Shown in pieces: positions 10,043 to 17,936 of a stretch of DNA of 17,936 nucleotides. Where the stretch lies: the NCBI GenBank assembly GCA_964017145.1, contig CAXHKQ010000182.1:1-17936 (forward strand), written 5' to 3'. How positions within the stretch are numbered: the stretch's first letter is position 1; the number at the start of each line of letters is the position of its first letter. The stretch comes from Agrocybe praecox (lineage: Eukaryota; Basidiomycota; Agaricomycetes; Agaricales; Agrocybaceae). Made by a program: the position numbers and the translations under genes. The notes beneath the pieces are model-generated. The model did not search any database, was not told where the DNA came from, and saw nothing but the letters and a program-made list of their open reading frames with translations.

Positions 10043-10416
10043 CTGCGTGCGTGACGGAATGGCGAGGACAATGGATTCAATTAAACTGGTCGGTACCGTC
10101 GTATAGTTTGCATCTCCGCACACATTTTCTCGCAAACCACCACCTCAATGCTCGAACAAGCCGAACAAGCAACAAGCGACGTCAGTATCAAGCGCGCGCG
10201 AGTCGGAATTAATTAGACTTTGGCACACATCGAGTGTGTGTTGCGTTTGCGTCGGTTCGGGGTTCGGCTGGAGACTGTGAGGCAGTGTGTTACTGGGTTC
10301 GAACTTATGGTATTGCGAAATGTGAAGGGGATGCTCGTCACTGGAGAAAGGTTCAACTTTATCAATTCAAATTAATGGTAAATATTTGAGGGACCCTGGC
10401 AGAAAGAATTGTTTCT

Positions 10417-10614
10417 TTGAAGCATAGCAATTTCATAGAAGTCTTAGCAGAGTTCTGCGAGATGAGGCTCACTTCCAAATGTCTCATGCATTTGAAAGGA
10501 ACAAAACGTCTTCAGATGCTTGTGAACCGTCAAACATTTCAGTACAATGAAGTACAATTCTTAAAACAGACCATACGTTCTAGAAAATCTGCAATGATTT
10601 CTGGATCAATTTAA
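10417..10614 (+). pseudogene. Unassigned short open frame in AT-rich island
   Basis: This is 65 codons on the plus strand. The nominal start is not ATG-dependent evidence of a gene. The reading contains FIEVLAEFCEMRLTSKC and MHLKGTKRLQMLVNRQTF, with balanced, helix-compatible composition. It is the first of three same-strand frames in the island, and it is grouped with them only by position and strand. No family is recognised, and chance remains a good explanation. Confidence 0.15.
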
Positions 10615-10671
10615 TTTTTCCACGAACAATTTCTGTCCCGGGCAGTCGACGATATTAGTAGAACTTTTTGA

Positions 10672-10850
10672 AATTTATACTACAGAAGCCAAACAAGTCA
10701 TTCTCTATATCAATTCTATGGCCTTGACAACACCGTGGTCAAGGCGATTTCTGCTTACAACGCAGTGAGTGAGATTAGGCAATTAGTTGACTTGAAGGAA
10801 AAATCGGAATTTCCAAGCTTGCGACCGTTTTTGGAAGACAAGCTATAATA
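10672..10850 (+). pseudogene. Unassigned short open frame upstream of 10885-11322
   Basis: This is an open stretch of about 59 codons, entered after a TGA, with no ATG near its start. It ends with the reading FYGLDNTVVKAISAYNAVSE, then LVDLKEKSEFPSLRPFLEDK, and a stop. The C-terminal part has a protein-like composition. It lies on the same strand as the frames at 10417-10614 and 10885-11322. The three together could be one decayed coding region interrupted by stops and shifts. Identity is unknown and the coordinates are approximate at the left end. Confidence 0.2.
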
Positions 10851-10884
10851 ATCTGAACATTTCGATAATACAGATAAACATTAA

Positions 10885-11322
10885 TCTATCATATACACAA
10901 AACATCGCGTGACAAAAGTCTCATCTTCGGCTGACGACGCCTTAATCAAGGCCGCTTCGTTTTTATATGGAGAAATCATCGCTATCATTCGCTCGGTGAT
11001 TTTCTCTAATTTTTTCGAAAGATGGGGATGTGTAGAAAATGTTATTATCTTTCATTCAAGTATCTACACATTGTTTTATGTTGGTCCAGTGAAGAGTTAT
11101 ATGCTCTATTCCAAACACGAAATCCAGATATTTTGTATGGGAAGTGAAATAAAATATTTTTTCTCATACAAAAATTCGTGTTTCGTCCTCAGTATGAAGG
11201 ACATAACTTCACACTGGATTGACCTAGAACAATTTGTGAATACTCAAATCGAAAATAATGAAATTGTCTACACATCCTCATCTTTCGAACAAATTAAAAC
11301 AAAAATTACAGAGCGAATATGA
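10885..11322 (+). CDS. Unassigned open reading frame in AT-rich island
   Basis: The frame is open from just after a TAA at 10882 to a TGA, about 145 codons, within 39%-or-lower GC DNA by eye. The reading includes SSADDALIKAASFLYGEI, then IIRSVIFSNFFERWGCVEN, then SMKDITSHWIDLEQFVN. The amino-acid balance looks protein-like, but there is no ATG near the start; the first Met is internal. I do not recognise the family. It runs opposite to Sema1a inside an intron and could be a remnant of a nested gene, a transposon-borne gene or an inserted viral-like fragment. It could also be chance. It is probably not intact. Confidence 0.2.
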   Translation, partial: SIIYTKHRVTKVSSSADDALIKAASFLYGEIIAIIRSVIFSNFFERWGCVENVIIFHSSIYTLFYVGPVKSYMLYSKHEIQIFCMGSEIKYFFSYKNSCFVLSMKDITSHWIDLEQFVNTQIENNEIVYTSSSFEQIKTKITERI

Positions 11323-11914
11323 TGGTGCTGATGCGCGATAATGTCCAACATCATTTGATATCATTTAATGCGAGTTTCTAATTAGGAGTTTAATATGGAC
11401 AATGGACATTGGGAATTGTATTTATTTCTAATTGTTATAAGATGTCTGAGTTTTTGAAGAATTTACATTGAAAAATATAATAGCATAGTCACGAACCCAG
11501 TACGAAATGCATGCATGTGTGGGTCAACGCGGGTCGCGTTCGCTTCGAGCGGAAAAACCGCCCTGCGGGTGGCTCAATTGTGCACGACTGGCGCTGGCTG
11601 GTATTGCGCGCGCATTGGCATCCTATTATATCACACACACACACTCGCAGATCGCGCGTGCGCGCGCACGTAAGCTTCGAAAATCTCCTGTCGGCAGCGG
11701 CCGCCCCCGTTCATCCTTTGGTCGTGTTTGCGCACTCGAGCACGCCGATGCGAGAGACAATGGACATGGTGTGCCAGAGTGCCATCGGGAACACGGAACA
11801 CATGGACCAGCACATGTGTGTGTGTTGTTTGCGTGTACTGCAATAATTATACCCACTAACACACTCGCTCTCTAGCATAGGATACACACAACCCCACACG
11901 TGACTACGACTCAC

Positions 11915-11995
11915 CTGAGCGCTGTTAACAGGTAGCCAATTAGAGCTGAGTCCGCTTTGTTCTTTGAAATTGCCCTCGAAAGTGTCAGCAATATC
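11915..11995 (-). CDS. Sema1a: Semaphorin-1A, internal exon (second of five)
   Basis: This 81-bp exon of exactly 27 codons is phase 0 at both ends, so skipping it would keep the frame. It reads DIADTFEGNFKEQSG then SNWLPVNSAQ, a block strongly conserved in insect Sema1a within the sema propeller. The acceptor is a pyrimidine-rich tract ending CCACCCAACAG, and the donor is GTGAGT (bases 11914-11909). It joins directly to the preceding exon (AFSLQ to DIADT) and to the next (NSAQ to VPDPRPG), matching the contiguous order known in Drosophila Sema1a. No exon is therefore expected in the 3.58-kb intron before it. Part of its acceptor region appears duplicated 49 bp upstream in the gene. Confidence 0.95.
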
Positions 11996-12001
11996 CTGTT
12001 G

Positions 12002-12069
12002 GGTGGAAAAAAGATATTACAAAAAACGAGTTGGGTGTTAGAAATGCTCCGGTGGAAAGATATTACAAA
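12002..12069 (-). repeat. Duplicated motif in the 3' splice-site region of exon 11995-11915
   Basis: GGTGGAAA(AAA)GATATTACAAA occurs at 12002-12023 and 12051-12069, a 49-bp period. On the gene strand this is a pyrimidine-rich tract. The copy nearer the exon is followed by CCAACAG and serves as the real acceptor. The farther copy is followed by CCACCGGAGC and then CTAACACCCAAC, which resembles a branch-point sequence. It is probably a local duplication of the acceptor region. Confidence 0.7.
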
Positions 12070-12158
12070 TGACACACTGTGCGATGCGATGAAAGTCCGA
12101 GCGAATTTTTCGGTCGCAGGTCGCGCAGCACAAACGCCTGTGCATATTAAATGCAATC

Positions 12159-12182
12159 TGTGTGTGTGTGTGTGTATGTGTG
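12159..12182 (+). repeat. (TG)n microsatellite
   Basis: A TG run with one interruption (TATG), in the intron upstream of exon 11995-11915. Confidence 0.95.
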
Positions 12183-13274
12183 CAGTTTGCACGGCTGCAT
12201 ACTGTGCTAATGAGTTTCGCGTTAACTGCGCTGCGTCCGGTGCTCTGCCCAAAAGCGACAGACGACGAAGGCGGCGAAAAAAACGAACGACGATTGAACC
12301 TCAAGACCGTTTGGTGCACACTGCACACGTCTACCTAATTAGCGCCCGCTTGCGTTCTCTTCGCTATGCGAACAACGAAACGCAGCTTGACGTAGCAAAG
12401 TGTATAGTCTGTCTATGAAAGAAGTATTTTTCTGGTCCAGAGTTGATAAAAGACGCGATTTTTTTCTATTAGTTACGAAAAGTAATGTGTTGAAAGTTCA
12501 TTAATGTCATAGATACTTTATAATACGTTAGTTTACTGTAGAGATAATAGATGCTCCAACTACGCCATTTAAAACTCAAACAACACTAATAAATATTTTT
12601 TTAAATTGAAATTCCAGTCGGTGGTATAAAAAGTGTGCAGCCAGCCTAGCCTGAGTGAGATATCTACATGAAACATAATAAATATTCAAGATTGGACTTT
12701 CTTCAACACATACAAATTGTATTTGGCTCGAGATAGGCAGACCTGGCATTTTACAACACGAATTTCGAAAAAGCAGAACCGATGCTAGAATATCAATCAA
12801 TTCCTCGAAACATCAACCCATTTCAATGAATTTTGATGTCCATTTATATGAAGAACCAAGTAAAAAGTTAACATAGTCGAGCATTTTAAATCATTCGTGG
12901 AAAATAGGGATATTGTTCAGAAAAATAATGTGCAAAAACCAAAACGTGTATTACGCTAAAAATTCCAACAGACGATCGATTTATCGAGCTAAATCACAAT
13001 TTTCTAACAGTGCTATCTAGGCAAAAATAAGGAGATATAATCAATTAATCGTTTGTATTTTTTAAATTATCTTGTGATCTGAATACTCGCGACTCATAAT
13101 TCCTCTTTTTAATTCAATCCAACCCAAGAAGATAACACTTTAGAGCGCATCCGCGCGCATTCGCTGCGCTTAAAATATACTCGCATTTATCTGGTGTTGA
13201 AATTGTTTTGCCTGCTGTCTTTCGCTCGCTTCAGTGCCTCCATGTGGCATGTTCTACACACGCCCGCCGCGCCC

Positions 13275-13291
13275 GCACACACACACACACA
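13275..13291 (+). repeat. (CA)n microsatellite
   Basis: A pure CA run inside the GC-rich stretch at 13140-13903. Confidence 0.95.
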
Positions 13292-14008
13292 TATGCAGAA
13301 ACTGCGTGGCATGTGGCACCTGCTGGCGGTGGCGGCTCTGGTGCCGCCGCTGCTGCTGCGGTCGGGTTGTGAGGCAAAAAGGACGCCACATTCCCGAGCA
13401 TCGCACACATGCACACACCTTTCCGCAGTATTCTAATATACAGTGCATATGAACAGCATATAATCCTATGCTGCATGTCGTGTATATCATATGCGCACTG
13501 TCGCCCTTTTGCCGTGCCGAGCCGTGCCGAAAAACTAATCAGAGTCACATGCTTACGTGCAGACACCCACACGCGCTCGCCCATGCGCATGCGTCGACAT
13601 CCAATTTTAATACGCGAATGTATGAGTGCGGCGCAACGCTGCCAAGCAGATGCGCGCGCCGGTGCACACACGCGTTCATGCGGTGCCCGTAACGTTGTGA
13701 TGCACTCAGGCGCAGGCGCAGGCGACGACGACGAGTGCGCATGCATTTCGCATGCGGCGCGATGGAGTGCGGAATTCCCGCTGCGCCCACCGCGGGCGCG
13801 TCGGTGGTTTTGGCGGAGGCAGAGGCAGAGGCGGTGTCGGAGGCAAACTCGCACTACTAACCCACATGTGTGCGGCGAGTGCGGGCACATGTGGTGCAAC
13901 AAGTAGAGTAGATAGTCCTTGGGTAGGATACTAACTATATATTGAATTCGGCACACGAGGAATTGTCCAATTTCGATACCATTTCGAATGAAAATAACCA
14001 TTTATGTT

Positions 14009-14100
14009 TATGCTGAAAATTATGCTGAATTTTCGAAATAACATTATTCATACCGGAGGCGGAGGCTATGTTCATTCAGACACCGAAATATATTTATTTT
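14009..14100 (+). repeat. Direct repeat, left copy
   Basis: This segment starts TATGCTGAAAATTATGCTGA and ends with ACCGAAATATATTTATTT. It recurs in the same orientation at 15312-15389 with several substitutions and a length difference in the middle. The two copies lie on either side of the 14158-15037 element. They could be subterminal repeats of the larger island or a repeated filler. Confidence 0.65.
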
Positions 14101-14157
14101 GGCACGTCTATCATTTACTTAACAAATTATAGAGAAAAGTCTTATTCATCATATTAT

Positions 14158-15037
14158 ACTACATGGTCATGGTTCACTAAGTCTCGGGAAAATCGGTGTT
14201 CTGGTGCCACCACTCTCAAGTCGATAACATTTTCCGGAAGTGCCATCTTTTATAGGAGGAATGAAAAATTGTCATGACATTTCATAAAGTAGTTTGATAG
14301 TTATGCCGTTTAATGTAACACGCGGTTCATCAAATACGGTTTATTGGAGAAGACGGAATTTCGTTTCTTGATGTAGTTTTTTTTCTGAAGGGAAAAGTGC
14401 GGCTGAAGCCAAAACATGTCTTATTTCGTGTGGTGCAGGTTCTTCCTTATCCAAAAACAAAAATAGCAATTGTTTTCCAAAACTCCGTACCTGCTATTTG
14501 GGCACCGAAGACGATGCGGTTACTGACGGTTACTGACGAAGACATCAATAAGTCCTCCAAATAGTTTCGGAAACAGAAAAGTTCGACAGCTAAAGATTCC
14601 TTATTCCCTAAAGAAATGAATACCATTTTTAGACATATCGTGCATGCGAATTTGGAAATACGAGAGCATTTTGCGGAGAGGGCGCCGCGATTACGCAAAA
14701 ACTGACAATTGTCAACAAAATATCGATAATTTAATGATTGGCCTATGGATTGTGGTCTCATTTACGTTTTTATCCATATTCGGCCCTCAGTGACTATTAT
14801 CAATTTCCAAATTCGAAATGGTGTCTCCAGGGAAAGAATGAGGCACTATAAATCGCGAAAAAATGATGATTTTGCAAGGGTTAGCGCCAAATACTTTTCG
14901 AAGGCGATCCTTATATTTCAAGATAGCTAAATTTTGTCTATTGGCCTATAATGAGACTATGTAGAGGAACCTATAAAGTTTTCATCAAAAAGATTGTGTT
15001 TCCATCACTTTTCCCGGGACTTAGTGAACCATGTAGT
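14158..15037. mobile_element. Inner element with 22-bp inverted repeats
   Basis: The arms GGTTCACTAAGTC(T/C)CGGG (14171-14192 and 15009-15030) match at 21 of 22 positions in inverted orientation. Similarity continues outward through CTACATGG, after a 6-bp CATGGT-type duplication in the left arm. The interior is about 880 bp, AT-rich and without a recognised protein. It lies inside the larger island 13904-15486. Confidence 0.6.
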
Positions 15038-15311
15038 AGATGAGCCTTAACTTTTTCAAATGATAAGGATTTAAGCAACTATTACCTTTCATTTCAGATA
15101 AAAAAAATCGGCGGTGGCTTTAGTTTTGTGGGGCTAAATTGTAGGCCCAACTATAAGAAGATGATGAGACTTCAATCAAACGATTTGTTTTGTACATCAT
15201 AAAGTAATGTCCATTCCACTGACTTGCATCATAGCAATAATGAAATATTCGTTGGAACAAGACTTGTTAAATTGCGCAAGATCCTAAACAGAATACGGTT
15301 GAAAATATGCT

Positions 15312-15389
15312 TATGCTGACAATTATGCTGGAATTTCGAAATATCCTTATTCTTACCGATGGCAATTATATACCGAAATATATTTATTT
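15312..15389 (+). repeat. Direct repeat, right copy
   Basis: This is the diverged partner of 14009-14100. It shares TATGCTGA-AATTATGCTG, the TTTCGAAATA word and the ACCGAAATATATTTATTT end. It lies about 1.3 kb from its partner and about 100 bp inside the right edge of the AT-rich island. Confidence 0.65.
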
Positions 15390-15576
15390 ATGCTTTTCAT
15401 AACATGTAATGAAGATCTCGAGTGAAAGTTGAATTACAAAATACAGAAGTAGTTCCACAAAAAGTGTCCGAATGCGGGACACTCTACTTTACCATATAAA
15501 TCGCGTTGATGTGTGTGCGTCGTGGTAATGTGGCAATGTGTGGTGTGCGTTAGGCGTCGTGTGCGTGGAAACTTAC

Positions 15577-15698
15577 CTGCAGCGAGAACGCACACACGGC
15601 CGAGCCGGGAATTGAATTGCTGGGAGTGGTAAATGTGCCGTAAATGAGTTTCGAATTGGTGTGGCCGTAGCGTCCCTCCACCAGCTGGCTGGCCGACT
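15577..15698 (-). CDS. Sema1a: Semaphorin-1A, internal exon (first of five in window)
   Basis: This exon encodes part of the sema domain, the extracellular beta-propeller that binds plexin in axon guidance. It has 40 full codons after a split first codon. The reading includes LVEGRYG, KLIYGTFTTP and GSAVCAFSLQ, which I recognise as the insect Sema1a segment just before the DIADTFEG block. The cysteine in SAVCAF is a conserved sema-domain cysteine. The donor is a perfect GTAAGT (bases 15576-15571), leaving phase 0. The acceptor is taken as ACAG followed by AGTCGG, so the exon starts with two bases of a split codon. An acceptor two bases further in would remove that split codon and cannot be excluded. 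The preceding exon is not in the window. The frame continues without loss into 11995-11915. Identification is by remembered family similarity, not a search. Confidence 0.95.
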
Positions 15699-15923
15699 CT
15701 GTTTGCGTGAGTGAAGTGAAGAAAAACCCCCGGTTTCGGATGAGCGCGGGCCACATGAAGAGAGAGGAATAGAGAACGAGAAAATGGGAATATGAATATG
15801 ATGAGGATGAGATGCGCAAGCGCGAATATAACCCTTCAACGCATATACTCTAGCACCATGTTATACGATACCATACACAAATGCCGCCTGCGGACGGGAA
15901 ATTGTGTGGAGCTACTATCTCAC

Positions 15924-15960
15924 ATGTGTGTGTGTGGCTGAGTGTGTGTGTGAGTGTGTG
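15924..15960 (+). repeat. Imperfect (TG)n microsatellite
   Basis: TG runs interrupted by GCTGAG and GAG. Located about 230 bp upstream, in gene direction, of exon 15698-15577. Confidence 0.9.
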
Positions 15961-16857
15961 CTTGATACTCTCACTCACATGCTTAATACACACGCGCGTT
16001 CGACGTCGAGCACGCCGCCGATGTGGGTCAAGTGGTGGAAGTGGGTCTGCTCTAGCCCGCGATGCTGAGCGCATATTCACAAACGTTACTGTTATGTTAT
16101 GGTCTAGTGTTTGCCCGACGTCGTCCACCTCCGCCAGGCTTCCGCCGTCCCGCTTGTGCACAGCACGTAGCATAAAACCGGCACGGCACGACCAACGTGC
16201 GCGAAAAGGACACGTAGGTATGTGTATACTCCAGTCGCACACACGTTTTAGCGCGAATGTTTATTTGCTCATAAACATACACACACACTCACACCCATAC
16301 GAACACGTACACATAAACTGAAGCCGGGCAGTCGGTCGAGTGGGGCGGTTCATTCGACATCACCAGCACCAAAGTATACGGACGTAATTAAAGGCATTTT
16401 TCCCAATTGACTTTGCATAAACCGATGCTCGAGTTGTCGAGCATAAAATAAAGCCATCAGAATTTATTTAAAACAATTACGCTATGCCGCGAGCCGTAAC
16501 TGCATCGAGTCACGTGTATTTTTTCCCACAACACAGCATTAGTTATGCTGTGTTATGCTGTAAACGTAATTTAAATTGTCAATTGTCGCCATTAGACCAC
16601 ACAAATGAAGACGAATGAACAAACGGACGGTCGTCGTCGCGTCGGTTGGTCGTCATTCGCCCGACGGCGGTTGACAAATTCACAAGAGATCAGAAAGTTC
16701 AGGATCTCCGCCAGTCTTGCGAATAGACCACAAACAAACACGACGGCGGACACGCGAGCAGTGAACAGATGCACGTCGGTCGGTCGTTGTGCGTGTGATT
16801 GTGTGTCAAAAGCAATCTCGCGTGGCTCGTGTGCCTTGTGTCTTTTAGATTAAACCC

Positions 16858-16875
16858 GCACACACACACACACAC
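16858..16875 (+). repeat. (CA)n microsatellite
   Basis: A CA run in the upstream intron. A shorter CA-rich stretch also lies near 16278-16298. Confidence 0.9.
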
Positions 16876-17936
16876 TCACATCTAGCTCACGCAAATTGCG
16901 ATGACAGCTGCCAACCGCCCACCGTAACAACGATATCTTTATCATTTGGCTGCGGGTAATTTAATCTATTTCGATGCTGCGTGCAGAAAGTAATTAACAT
17001 TTGATCCGAGTGCGTTGATAAATATGGACGGCGACGATCCTCGAGTCTTGGCTGCGGCACAAAGCTGTAATGCAGAATGCTGCCAAAGCTGTGCATTTAG
17101 TTGTTTGCGTGCGTGGCGCAAAATGGAGGTCATTATGTTTCCATGAATATTTTCATAACTTTGAGATGGCGACGAAGAGATCTGCGCGCAGTGCGCTTCA
17201 GATGTTGGCACTGTTGGTGAGTGTTCACGCGCGCGCGAAAAAAAAATGCTGTGTGTATTCGTGAGAATCGTCCACGTCGTCTTCGTGCAGAAGAGTGCTT
17301 AATGAAAACGTGCGGGTGGCCGAGTCTCAACTTGGAGCGTTAGAACTTGTCAAACACACATACACAGCATAGCAACGCAAAACGAGAAGACAGCGGACAA
17401 ACTCGCTCTCTCTCTCGGCGAAATGGCGACGACATTTTTGCATTTCTGCAGCATAGCTCGGTGCTGGAAACGGTTAAAGTTGTGTGTGTGAGTGTGCCGC
17501 GCATTGTTTTGTGTTTGTGTCGCTTATTGTCGCTGGTAGTCGTCTGTGTTTCTGTTCTGTTTTTTTCTCCGTTATGCGCCAAGTTACTGATGCTGATTCT
17601 GCATATGCGCGCGTGTGTATGCAGAATGGTGAGCGAGCAGAGCCCAGACATTCATATGCATATATATAGTTCTGCACTAAGCCCGGGCATTAAAGCGAAT
17701 TGCCTTGGGAGTGCCCCCCGAAACTCTCGAGCCCGACCAAACGAGATGCGCGAGAAAGTTTCGCGTGCGAAATTCCGAGTGTCACGGGCTCGCGTCCGTT
17801 ATTGCATAGCCTTTTTGTGTGTGGACAAATAGCTGTCGTGAAAAATGCAGTGTTTTTTTGCGAGCATAAACAAATGTATATTGATTATTTTCTCCATCAA
17901 ACGCACCACATCCCATCTTTCCATTGACAAATCGTA

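Larger units (their letters stand above)
10291..11502. mobile_element. AT-rich island bounded by 11-bp inverted repeats
   Basis: The left end, TACTGGGTTCG (10291-10301), and right end, CGAACCCAGTA (11492-11502), are perfect inverse copies. Both coincide with GC-rich to AT-rich composition switches. The outer TA on each side fits a TA target duplication. The interior of about 1.2 kb contains three plus-strand open frames of unknown identity. Short perfect repeats can arise by chance, but their placement at both composition boundaries supports an inserted segment. No transposase motif was recognised on either strand. Confidence 0.45.
10043..11914 (-). other. Sema1a intron of 1.87 kb with AT-rich island
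   Basis: This intron lies between the NSAQ and VPDPRPG exons. Short GC-richer stretches flank both exons (about 10043-10290 and 11503-11914). Between them lies an AT-rich island bounded by 11-bp inverted repeats. The right GC-rich flank contains CA repeats and pieces of alternating CG and CA. Confidence 0.8.
13904..15486. mobile_element. AT-rich composite repeat island, probable transposon insertion
   Basis: Composition switches sharply from GC-rich to AT-rich at 13904 and back at about 15487. The left edge begins TAGAGTAGATAGTCC. The right edge, read inward on the minus strand, begins TAGAGTGTCCCGCATTCGGA. Both start TAGAGT like the 8755-9536 element, and the right edge carries the CGGACACTT core. 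Inside are a pair of direct repeats (14009-14100, 15312-15389) and an inverted pair (14158-14192, 15009-15037). No transposase was recognised. Exact ends are less sure than for the 8755 element because only the first few bases match between ends. Confidence 0.55.
11996..15576 (-). other. Sema1a intron of 3.58 kb with AT-rich insertion
   Basis: This intron lies between two exons that encode contiguous Sema1a protein. From the left it holds a duplicated 19-22 bp motif next to the acceptor (12002-12069), a TG microsatellite (12159-12182), an AT-rich featureless stretch (about 12420-13140), a GC- and CpG-rich stretch (about 13140-13903), and an AT-rich composite repeat island (13904-15486). Long open frames in the GC-rich part are read as chance. 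Confidence 0.8.
15699..17936 (-). other. Sema1a intron, upstream part (no exon found)
   Basis: This is intronic sequence upstream, in gene direction, of the first visible exon. It is GC-richer and full of CA/TG repeats, with short open frames in several directions that have no protein-like composition. I looked for the preceding Sema1a exon, expected to encode the segment just before the SASQLVEGRYG block, and saw no match, so the intron extends past the right edge. No tRNA, promoter or second gene is recognised. Confidence 0.7.

Noticed and set aside
10294..10304. GGGTTCGAAC considered as a tRNA B box or SINE promoter
   Set aside because: No A box or cloverleaf is present in the 30-70 bases upstream. 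The word is better explained as part of the inverted repeat bounding the AT-rich island.
11507..11875. Overlapping plus and minus frames of 111-122 codons in the GC-rich flank
   Set aside because: Several frames are open at once, as expected for GC-rich DNA. None matches the Sema1a segment or any known family, and exon contiguity leaves no room for an exon here.
13409..13906. Plus-strand open frame ending in a Cys/His-rich stretch, considered as a zinc knuckle
   Set aside because: The spacing CGECGHMWC does not fit the CCHC knuckle pattern, and the rest is low-complexity Arg/His/Cys from GC-rich repeats.
13231..14001. Minus-strand open frame of 256 codons
   Set aside because: It lies in GC-rich DNA where stops are rare. 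The translation is dominated by runs derived from CA repeats and GC-rich triplets (Cys/Val, His/Arg, Ala/Pro). It runs across the 13904 transposon border, and a 165-codon frame is open on the other strand. No domain is recognised.
1..17936. CRISPR array, operon or rRNA/tRNA genes
   Set aside because: No regularly spaced identical repeats with unique spacers, no ribosome-binding-site-led gene series and no recognisable RNA gene. Spliced exons show the DNA is eukaryotic.

Overview
The window looks like nuclear DNA of an insect, most likely a dipteran and perhaps a mosquito. It shows canonical GT-AG introns, short protein-coding islands separated by 2-4 kb introns, abundant (CA)n/(TG)n microsatellites and several small inverted-repeat transposon remnants. 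No prokaryotic gene organisation is present. The mosquito placement is an inference from overall texture.

The only confidently coding material is five consecutive internal exons of one gene on the minus strand: 15698-15577, 11995-11915, 10042-9897, 7688-7606 and 5134-4991. They join in perfect reading frame (phases 0, 0, 2, 1) into 576 bp. The product matches the C-terminal part of the sema domain of semaphorin-1A (Sema1a), the transmembrane axon-guidance protein and plexin ligand. The exons carrying the signal peptide and N-terminal sema domain lie beyond the right edge. Those for the PSI domain, transmembrane segment and cytoplasmic tail lie beyond the left edge. The window is therefore the middle of a long Sema1a transcription unit, and everything else here is intronic.

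The introns are a mosaic. GC-richer, CpG- and CA/TG-repeat-rich stretches surround the exons. Between them lie AT-rich islands, several of which end in inverted repeats flanked by TA: 13904-15486, 10291-11502 and 8755-9536. A recurring 10-bp core, TCGGACACTT, marks the ends and interior of one repeat family at about eight sites. Other repeats are a small MITE-like element (6021-6202), a perfect 21-bp-stem hairpin (9633-9685) and a diverged pair of family members in opposite orientation (4007-4272 and 8786-9048) that brackets two exons. An AT-rich island at 10.3-11.5 kb holds three same-strand open frames that I cannot assign.

I did not find a new multi-gene system. The points most worth a second look are the transposon family, the inverted pair bracketing exons 7688-7606 and 5134-4991, and the unassigned frames in the 10.3-11.5 kb island.
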